Source of the DNA: Salvelinus alpinus
Lineage: Eukaryota > Chordata > Actinopteri > Salmoniformes > Salmonidae
DNA: 64,000 nt
Reading direction: 5' to 3'
Assembly (NCBI RefSeq): GCF_045679555.1
Contig: NC_092087.1
Coordinates: 89,116,966 to 89,180,965 of the forward strand
The position numbers and the translations under genes are program-made. The notes under the pieces were generated by a model. It ran no database searches. It was given only the letters and a program-made list of their open reading frames with translations, and had not been told where the DNA came from. Position 1 is the stretch's first letter. Each line of letters opens with the position of its first letter. Shown here in pieces: positions 56,518-64,000 of the stretch.

Positions 56518-59500
56518 CTGAAGAGAGAGAAACAAAAATGAAACAAAGACATCGTCCCAAATGGTTACACCCTATAGGGCTCTGTCTAAAGTAGTGCACT
56601 ACCACCCTATAGGGCTCTGTCTAAAGTAGTGCACTAAAAAGGGAATAGGGTGCCATTTGGAACAGAAGAACAGTTCCTCAAAACCATCATCACATCAGTC
56701 CCTCATTATAGACATGTCATAGTAATTGTCCTGAGATGTCCATTGTTGGGTTCATAGTTTGGGTTCATAGTTTGGGTTCATAGGGGTCACTAGGAGTCAA
56801 CTGTTTTTCTTATTGATGACATCTCCTACAATAAACTGCAGCATGTGAATGACCTTAATGCAGAATATATGCTCACCAGGTGGCAGCACTGGGAGGTTGA
56901 ATTTCAGAGCAGCGTACTGGACATCCTCATCCTCTTTCTGGGGCTGAGGCACTTGGACGGTGGAGTACAGAGGCACTTCCTGGTTTTTGGAACGAGAGAA
57001 GTGGACGCTGGCGTAGTGAACATCATCCTGGTCGTCTGTGGCTGCTGTCTGTGCTGCAGTAGAGGTCATGACCATGCCTGAGATGTTGTCATACACTGGA
57101 CTAGAGTCTCCCTGATGGAGGGAGAGGACAGACAACATGAAGAGTAGAAATGTTCCACAAAGCATAAACATTAATCACAGTCATCTTCTGATTCCAACAG
57201 ACTCACCTGTCCATCATCTGCTGTATCTTTTGTGTCAGAGGTGGATTTGGAGGCTTTCTTCCTGTTTTGTAAACAAATGAATGAATTAATTAATGAATTA
57301 ATTATTGAATCTTCTAAAGTGAAATAATAAACAACAAAAATACGCACCTGAACCACATGAGTCCAGAGAGACAGAGGATGAGAACCAGAACAACCACTGT
57401 GATTCCTACAGCTGCAGTCAGAACTGAGGTTTGTTTCCCTGTAATAAAATATGGATGATATGAGTACACAGCATGTTCTAATGAACTGAATATTATTATA
57501 ATAATACAACAGAATATCAATGTAATACTTGTTAATACTTGGGGATTTTATAAGCAAACCTGTAGTTATTAACAAAAGTGTAATAATCCAAAGTATAATT
57601 ATTAAGATATATTTTGAAAAGTAATTTTGTATTGAGGTATTAAAGATTAAACTTTACCTGCTACAATGATCTTCAGAGTTGTTGAGTTCTTAGATGATAT
57701 TGTATTCTCAGCCTCACAGTAATATTCTCCTCTGTCCTCAGAGATGATGTTAGTGATGCTGTAACTCTGTCCTGATGCTTTTGGTGAGGTTACGTTCTTC
57801 TTGTACCAGGTGTATCTGTCCACAGGTGGGTTGGCATCACTGCTGCAGGTCAGAGTCACTGAACTGCCCTCCACTATTTCACCAGAGGGACTGACTGACA
57901 CTGAGGTGTTCTTTGGGCCGTCTGGTGGACAATATGTAACACATTGTTCATACATAGAGCTTTACATGAGGAGCATCATGGAACTTGGACTTATGATTGA
58001 AATAAGTTAAATATGACTTTAAATATGTGTGATTCTCTGAACAAAAGAAGAGAAGGTTAGGTGTATTTACACTGAATGTCCACAGACACAGAAGAAGAGT
58101 TGAGACTCACATATATACTCTCAGCCTCACAGTAGTATTCTCCACTGTCCTCAGAGCTGATGTTAGTGATGCTGTAACTCTGTCCTGATGCTTTTGGTGA
58201 GGTTACGTTCTTCTTGTACCAGGTGTATTTGTCCACAGGTGGGTTGGCATCACAGCTGCAGGTCAGAGTCACTGAACTGCCCTCCACTATTTCACCAGAG
58301 GGACTGACTGACACTGAGGTGTTCTTTGGAGCATCTAGTAAAGCAGAATGTGTCAGAGGGTCAGGACTGTAGTATACTACCTCAAATGACGTCATGTCAA
58401 AAATAAATTATATCTAGTCAGAGAACTATCACTTACACAGAACATGAACAATAATACATTTGGAGAAACTAGGACTTGAGTGTCTACTAAACTATTCTTC
58501 AAGTGTTTGAGGTACTGTCACGTTCCTGACCTGTTTTCTCTTGTTTTGTATGTCTTTATTGGTCAGGGCGTGAGTGTTGGGTGGGTAGTCTATGTTTTGT
58601 ATTTCTATGTTGGGTTTTGTGTTCGGCCTGGTATGATTCTCAATTAGAGACAGGTGTGTATCGTTTGTCTCTGATTGAGAGTCATACTAAGGCAGCCAGG
58701 GTTTCACTGGGGTTTTGTGGGTGTTTGTTCCTGTGTCAGTGTTTGGGCCACACAGGACGGTTGAAGGTTAGTCACGTTTGTTGTTTTGTAGTGTCTTGTT
58801 TGCTGTTTTCATTAAAAGTATGATTAATCACCAATCCGCATCTTGGTCCGATCCATGCTCCTCCTCGTCTGAGGAGGAGAACAACAATGACTGCCTTTAC
58901 AGAAACACCCACCACAACAGGACCAAGCGGATTGGAGCCGGAGGAAAGGAACTAAAGCAATGGAGAGAAGAGGAATGGAGTTGGGAACAAATATTCAACG
59001 GAGAAGGACCCTGGGCTAAGGTTGGTGTGAATCGCCGCTCGCGGGAGGAGAAGAAGGCAGCCACAGCCCAGGAGCGGTGGATTGAGGAGGCAGCACGTAT
59101 GAGAGGCTGGAAGCCCGAGAGGCTCACCCAAAAATTTCTTGGGGGGGCTAAAGGGGAGTGTGGCGAAGCCGGGTTGGATACCTGAGCCAACTCCCCGGGC
59201 TTGCCGTGGAGTAAGAGGGCGTCGTACTGGTCAGACACCGTGTTATGCGGTAAAGCGCACGGTGTCCCCAGTACGCGTGCTTAGCCCAGTGCGGGCTATT
59301 CCACCTTGCCGCACTGGGAGGGCTAGGTTGGGCATCGAGCCGAGTGCCATGAAGCCGGCCCAACGTATCTGGTCTCCAGTACGTCTCCTCGGGCCGGCGT
59401 ACATGGCACCAGCCTTACAGGTGGTGTCCCCGGTTCGCCTGCATAGCCCAGTGCGGGCTATTCCACCTCGCCGCACTGGCAGGGCTACGGGGACCATTCA

Positions 59501-61760
59501 ACCTGGTAAGGTTGGGGAGGCTCGGTGCTCAAGAGCACGTGTCCTCCTTCACGGTCCGGTATATCCGGCGCCACCTTCCCACCCCAGCTCAGTACCACCA
59601 GTGCCTACACCACGCACCAGGCTTCCAGTGCATCTCCAGAGCCCTGTTCCTCTTCCACGCACTCTCCCTATGGTGCGTGTCTCCAGCCCAGTGCCTCCAG
59701 TTCCGGCACCACGCACCAAGCCTCCTGTGCGTCTCCAGAGCCCTGTGCGCACTGTTCCTTCTCCCCGCACTCGCCCTAAGGTGCGTGCCCTCAGCCCGGT
59801 ACCTCCAGTTCCGGTACCACGCACCAGGCCTAGAGTGCGCCACGAGAGTCCAGTGTGTCATGTTGTTGTTCCCCGCACTAGCCTGAAGGTGCGTGTCCTT
59901 AGCCCGGTACCTCCAGTTCCGGTACCACGCACCAGGCCTACAGTGCGTCTCAGCCGGCCAGAGTCTGCCGTCTGCCCAGCGGCGCCTGAACTGCCCGTCT
60001 GCCCAGCGGCGCCTGAACTGCCCGTCTGCCCAGCGGCGCCTGAACTGCCCGTCTGCCCAGCGGCGCCTGAACTGCCCGTCTGCCCAGCGGCGCCTGAACT
60101 GCCCGTCTGCCCAGCGGCGCCTGAACTGCCCGTCTGCCCAACGCCGTCTGAACTGTCCGTCTGCCATGAGCCTGCAAAGCCGCCCGTCTGCCATGAGCCT
60201 GCAAAGCCGCCCGTCTGCCATGAGCCTACAGAGCCGTCCGCCAGACAGGAGCCGCTAGAGCCGTCAGCCAGACAGGAGCCGCTAGAGCCTTCCGCCAGAC
60301 CGGATCAGCCAGAGCCTTCCGCCAGACCGGATCAGCCAGAGCCTTCCGCCAGACCGGATCAGCCAGAGCCTTCCGCCAGACCGGATCAGCCAGAGCCTTC
60401 CGCCAGACCGGATCAGCCAGAGCCTTCCGCCAGATCTGACCAGCCAGAGCCGTCAGCCAGCCGTGACCAGCCAGAGCCGTCAGCCAGCCGTGACCAGCCA
60501 GAGCCGTCAGCCAGCCATGACCAGCCAGGGCCGTCAGCCAGCCAGGATCCGCCAGCCAGCCAGGATCCGCCAGCCAGTCCGGAGCTGCCGTCCCTCAGTC
60601 CGGAGCTGCCGTCCCTCAGCCCGGAGCTGCCGTCCCTCAGCCCGGAGCTGCCGTCCCTCAGCCCGGAGCTGCCGTCCCTCAGCCCGGAGCTGCCGTCCCT
60701 CAGCCCGGAGCTGCCGCCCCTCATCCCGGTGCTGCCCCTTATCCCGGTGCTGCCCCTTATCCCGGTGCTGCCCCTTATCCCGATGCTGCCCCTTCAGTTA
60801 GGTGGGTTTAGTTGGAGGGTGGTCATTGGGAGGGGGATACGGAAGCGGGGAGTGACTATGGTGGGGTGGGGACCTCGTCCACCGCCAGAGCCGCCACCGT
60901 GGACAGACGCCCACCCAGACCCTCCCCTAGACTTTGTGCTGGTGCGCCTGGAGTTCGCACCTTAAGGGGGGGGTTCTGTCACGTTCCTGACCTGTTTTCT
61001 CTTGTTTTGTATGTCTTTATTGGTCAGGGCGTGAGTGTTGGGTGGGTAGTCTATGTTTTGTATTTCTATGTTGGGTTTTGTGTTCGGCCTGGTATGATTC
61101 TCAATTAGAGACAGGTGTGTATCGTTTGTCTCTGATTGAGAGTCATACTAAGGCAGCCAGGGTTTCACTGGGGTTTTGTGGGTGTTTGTTCCTGTGTCAG
61201 TGTTTGGGCCACACAGGACGGTTGAAGGTTAGTCACGTTTGTTGTTTTGTAGTTTTGTAGTGTCTTGTTTGCTGTTTTCATTAAAAGTATGATTAATCAC
61301 CAATCCGCATCTTGGTCCGATCCATGCTCCTCCTCGTCTGAGGAGGAGAACAACAATGACTGCCTTTACAGGTACTGAACATTCTAACTATAGACATGCA
61401 TACATCTATGACATTGTGTGTAATTTCTATGTAATGATGAATATTGATAGATAAAGTAATAATACCCTTCTCATTGATATTAAATGATTGATACTTTCTA
61501 AGTAGAATAGTAGTTTAATTCATACTCACACACTGCAGGAGAGTGAAGGTCCTCATGGTGTTCTACAGTACAGGAGTAACTGTCCACAGAATGACCCAAC
61601 ACTACTAGGGTATTACTAGAGTGTTGTTGAGAAGTGGGCTCATCAAGACGTTGTCTGTTCTTCTACCAAATGTAGGTGGGGTTGTCAGTCAGAGTACAGG
61701 TGGTGCTACAGGTCAGTGTCTTCTGTCCCTCTGCAGCAGGAGTCACCTTCACCTGCAGAC
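56444..61760 (-). CDS. Gene 3: CD22-like receptor with ITIM tail, partial, nonsense in C2
   Basis: Exons in view (minus order): 61760-61530 C2; 58334-58071 and 57921-57658 Ig; 57438-57348 membrane; 57261-57207, 57111-56877 and 56517-56444 tail. From the membrane exon to the stop all phases close (1+91+55+235+74 = 456 nt). The C2 exon has TAG at 61663-61665 where paralogues have the tyrosine of WYKNGQ. The upstream V exon is displaced by a gypsy remnant and lies outside the window, if present. A young LTR element sits in the intron between C2 and Ig. Tail sites: PVYDNI, VHYASV, PLYSTV, VQYAAL and VLYSTV. Either pseudogene or a receptor that skips the phase 1-1 C2 exon. Confidence 0.7.
56552..56663. 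repeat. Foldback repeat
   Basis: CCAAATGGTTACACCCTATAG against GAATAGGGTGCCATTTGG form arms of a palindrome, with CTGTCTAAAGTAGTGCACTA duplicated inside. At the paralogous place of gene 2 (35565) only ACCATTTGGAAC is left. Confidence 0.6.
58778..59185 (+). CDS. ORF1 of LTR element C, short gag-like protein
   Basis: 135 aa as listed from the first ATG, with the start inside the 5' LTR (MINHQSASW.. at 58820 is a likelier start). Contains SSSSEEENNND from the LTR, EEEWSWEQIFNGEGPWA, a charged segment RWIEEAARMRGWKPERLTQK and ends shortly after the G run. Homologous to 13988-14302. Function unknown. Confidence 0.5.
   Translation: MLFCSVLFAVFIKSMINHQSASWSDPCSSSSEEENNNDCLYRNTHHNRTKRIGAGGKELKQWREEEWSWEQIFNGEGPWAKVGVNRRSREEKKAATAQERWIEEAARMRGWKPERLTQKFLGGAKGECGEAGLDT
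59139..60965 (+). CDS. ORF2 of LTR element C, proline-rich repeat protein
   Basis: 608-codon frame that opens at the poly-G junction without a good ATG (first codon TTG). Residues 1-120 are rich in SPVRxxxP and RTGRA motifs; 150-290 are repeats of SPVPPVPAPRTRPxVR; then seven CPAAPELPV repeats, CHEPAKPPV, ARPDQPEPS, SRDQPEPSA, SPELPSL and IPVLPL repeats. The C-terminal 50 residues (GWGPRPPPEPPPWTDAHPD..) are non-repetitive. No enzyme motif. Codons are GC-rich against the AT-rich intron. Might be structural; unrelated to gag by eye. Confidence 0.65.
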   Translation: MGGLKGSVAKPGWIPEPTPRACRGVRGRRTGQTPCYAVKRTVSPVRVLSPVRAIPPCRTGRARLGIEPSAMKPAQRIWSPVRLLGPAYMAPALQVVSPVRLHSPVRAIPPRRTGRATGTIQPGKVGEARCSRARVLLHGPVYPAPPSHPSSVPPVPTPRTRLPVHLQSPVPLPRTLPMVRVSSPVPPVPAPRTKPPVRLQSPVRTVPSPRTRPKVRALSPVPPVPVPRTRPRVRHESPVCHVVVPRTSLKVRVLSPVPPVPVPRTRPTVRLSRPESAVCPAAPELPVCPAAPELPVCPAAPELPVCPAAPELPVCPAAPELPVCPAAPELPVCPTPSELSVCHEPAKPPVCHEPAKPPVCHEPTEPSARQEPLEPSARQEPLEPSARPDQPEPSARPDQPEPSARPDQPEPSARPDQPEPSARPDQPEPSARSDQPEPSASRDQPEPSASRDQPEPSASHDQPGPSASQDPPASQDPPASPELPSLSPELPSLSPELPSLSPELPSLSPELPSLSPELPSLSPELPPLIPVLPLIPVLPLIPVLPLIPMLPLQLGGFSWRVVIGRGIRKRGVTMVGWGPRPPPEPPPWTDAHPDPPLDFVLVRLEFAP

Positions 61761-61837
61761 CTGAAACAATATGTATAAAACCACATACACCTCTGTGTTA
61801 ACAGGATGGTTAATTTATTTTCTCCTGTAATTCATTC

Positions 61838-63925
61838 ATTCATGAGCCGTAAGAAGTTTAATGTGAAGCCTGATGCTCTCTCTTGCCTGTATAGTTCCAC
61901 TGCCACACCTTCTGACTCTGAGACTATCCTCCCTACCTCATGGCTTGCAGCTGCAGTTGTCTGGGTTATCGAGAGCCTGGTCCGCAAGGCATAACGTTCC
62001 CAGCCAGACCCCGGGGGACCCGGCTAACCGGATGTTTGTCCCAGATTCGGCCCAGTCTCCTGTACAGGAATGAGCTCATTCCTCCAAGCTCACCTGCCAT
62101 CCTGGCTCCAATCGAACCATGGCCTTCCTTCGACAATGCTTTTGGTGGCCTACTATGGTTCCTGATGTCTCAGCATTCGTCGCCGCATGCACGATATGTG
62201 CCCAGAATAAGACTCCGCGGCAAGCCCCTTCTGGCCTCGTTCAGCCACTACCTGTCACTCATCGTCCCTGGTCCCATATCTCCCTGGAATTTGTCACTGG
62301 GCTTCCTCCATCTGATGGCAACACCACCATCCTATCAGTGGTGGGTAGGTTCTCTAAAGCTTTCCACTTCATCCCCCTCCCCAAGTTACCTTCAGTTAAG
62401 GAGACGGCCCAGCTCATGGTGCAACACGTCTTCCGAATCCATGGACTCCCTATCGACATAGTCTCTGATCATGGTCCTCAATTCTCATCCCGATTCTGGA
62501 AGGCGTTCTGCACCCTCAATGGGTCTTCGGCCTGTCTGTCCTCCGGGTTTCACCCCCAGTCCAACGGTCAGTCAGAGCGTGCCAATCAGGACCTGGAGAT
62601 GACTCTTCGGTGCCTCGTCTCGACCAACCCCACCACCTAAAACCGGCAACTTGTGTGGGTGAAATACGCCCAGAATACTCTTCCCTGTTCAACCACTGGA
62701 CTCTCGCCCTTCAAGGGCTCCTTGGTTTATCAGCCCCCGCTCTTCCCTGAGCAAGAAGAGGAGGTCAACATACCCTTGGTCCAGATGTTCGTCCGCCGCT
62801 GTTGGTGTACCTGGAGGACAGTTCTTCTCAAGACCACCTCCAGGTATCATCGACAAGCGGACGTCCACCGGACTCTGGCTCCCTGCTATCGCCTCGGGCA
62901 GAGGGTAAGGGGAAAGGAGGATAGCTAGTCAATTGTACAACTGAACGCATTCAACTGAAATCTGCATTTAACCCAACCCTTACGATTCAGAGAGGTGCGG
63001 AGGGCTGCCTTAATTGACATAAATGTCTTCGGCGGCTGTCTACGGACCTGCCCCTCCGGGTGGAGTCTCGTAATCTTTCCCCCCATTTCCTTGGTCCTTT
63101 CCCCATCTCTAAAGTCCTTAGCCTCTCTGCTGTTCATCTTCTGCTGCCTCGTATACAGAGGGTACATCCCACTTTTCATGTGTCCAAGATGAAGCCTTTG
63201 TCTCCCAGCCCTTTGTCTCCTATTTCCAGGCCCACCCCCTCTCCCCATCTCATCGACGGCCACCCGGAGTACATGGTGAGACGCCTCCTGAGTGTTCGAC
63301 CTCAGGGCAGGGGTTTTCAGTACCTGGTTAACTGGGAGGGTTATGGTCCAGAGGAGAGATGCTGGGTTCCCGCTAAGGACATCCTGGACCTGGCCCTCAT
63401 TGCCGACTTTCACCGCCTGCACCCCAGTCAACCAGGTATGCGCCCAGGTAGGACGCCAGGAGGTGGTGTCCCTAGAGGGGTGCGGGTACTGTCACACCCT
63501 GATCTGTTTCACCTGTCTTTGTGCTTGTCTCCACCGCCCTCCAGGTGTCACCCATCTTCCCCATTATCCTTTGTGCATTTATACCTGTGGTCTCTGTTTG
63601 TCTGTCGCCAGTTCATCTTGTCTTGTCAAGCCTACCAGCGTGTTGTTCGGTATGCCTGTTTTTCCTAGTCCCTGTTTTCTAGTCCTCCCGGTTCCAACCT
63701 GTTCTGCCTGCCCTGACACTGAGCCCACCTGCCATACCATTCAGTCTTCCCTGACCTCCAGCCTGCCTGCCTGCCACCCTGTACTTTTTTTGACCTGGTT
63801 TACAAACTTCTGCCTGTACTCGACCTGCCTCTTGACTGCCCCTTGTCTATTAATACATATCAGAGACTCAAACCATCTGTCTCCTGTGTCTGCATCTGGG
63901 TCTCATCCTGTGTCGTTATAGCCTG
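61838..63925 (+). pseudogene. Ty3/gypsy pol 3' remnant with chromodomain and LTR
   Basis: Starts abruptly at about 61838 in a gene 3 intron. Pieces in several frames: integrase zinc-binding region ([14 protein letters not shown]), core with [14 protein letters not shown] and [18 protein letters not shown] (the second aspartate and the glutamate of DDE; the first acidic site reads E in SLEFVTG where D is usual), a stop at 62638, and a chromodomain ([26 protein letters not shown]). A 3' LTR starts TGTCACACCCTG at 63490 and ends near 63920. 5' part, gag and reverse transcriptase are missing. Not functional. Confidence 0.8.
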
Positions 63926-63934
63926 TAATGTGTC

Positions 63935-64000
63935 TCTATCTATGTACTCTGAACAACAATATTAACCCAACAAGTAAGATGTTGGTCCCATGTTTCATAA
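63935..64000 (+). mobile_element. Tc1-like fragment at the window edge
   Basis: GTAAGATGTTGGTCCCATGTTTCATAA matches by eye the start of a salmonid Tc1-like 3' half. It continues beyond the window. Confidence 0.35.

Larger units (their letters stand above)
58516..61370 (+). mobile_element. Young non-autonomous LTR retrotransposon C
   Basis: LTRs 58516-58901 (386 bp) and 60977-61370 (394 bp), TGTCACGTTCC to CCTTTACA, apparently identical except for one 8-bp duplication (TTTTGTAG). Target duplication GGTAC (58511-58515, 61371-61375); the empty site is preserved in gene 1 at about 5231 (TTTGAGGTACTGAACATTC). The polypurine tract AAGGGGGGGG precedes the 3' LTR. The interior has only the short ORF1 and the proline-rich ORF2; no pol genes. 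Confidence 0.9.

Noticed and set aside
56001-56521. Hydrophobic plus frames of 150-160 codons
   Set aside because: Antisense of the gene 3 minisatellite.
59589-60221. Minus frame opposite element C ORF2
   Set aside because: Repeat shadow of the plus ORF.

Overview
This window looks like nuclear DNA of a salmonid fish (trout, salmon or char type). Every gene is split into GT-AG exons. The spaces between are full of repeats I recognise as typical of salmonids: tRNA-derived SINEs, Tc1-like transposons, an L2-like LINE, Ty3/gypsy LTRs, TTAA-flanked elements and long dinucleotide runs. I did no database search, so species and family names are recognition and not measurement.

The cellular genes are four tandem copies, all on the minus strand, of a receptor gene of the CD22/sialoadhesin (Siglec-like) immunoglobulin superfamily. 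Gene 1 (coding 2387-10157) is intact: 16 coding exons close into 1061 codons with four V-set/C2 pairs, two further Ig domains, one membrane segment and a tail with two YxxL-x8-YxxL (ITAM-like) modules. Gene 2 (35447-44235) has an ITIM-rich tail, has lost one V exon and has a stop codon in its last Ig exon. Gene 4 (51045-52366) is an internally deleted, frameshifted relic. Gene 3 (56444 to beyond the right edge) has an ITIM tail, a stop codon in a C2 exon and two retroelements in its introns. Conserved non-coding leader exons with a TATA-like box lie upstream of genes 1, 2 and 4, and decayed orphan copies are present near 31.3 and 49.0 kb.

Layout: 0-2 kb downstream flank with LINE and SINE; 2-10.2 kb gene 1; 10.2-22.7 kb a transposon nest (Tc1, then a TTAA element, then an LTR element; separately a hAT-like element holding another LTR element and a solo LTR), which appears to be the first intron of gene 1; 22.7-27.5 kb leader of gene 1, LINE and a hAT-like end; 27.5-31.2 kb a 28-bp satellite; 31.2-35 kb duplicated gene flank and repeats; 35-45.3 kb gene 2; 45.5-49.9 kb nested solo LTRs and two minisatellites; 49.9-52.8 kb gene 4; 53.3-55.6 kb TTAA element; 56-61.8 kb gene 3; 61.8-64 kb gypsy pol remnant and LTR.

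Two systems deserve most attention. First, every gene copy ends inside a 27-31 bp minisatellite whose first unit supplies the stop codon, and in gene 1 the repeat has replaced an ITIM that gene 4 still carries; repeat turnover may therefore rewire receptor tails. Second, three LTR retrotransposons carry no gag-pol. They have a short W-rich ORF and a long proline-rich tandem-repeat ORF that meet at a run of G; one copy has LTRs identical except for an 8-bp duplication.
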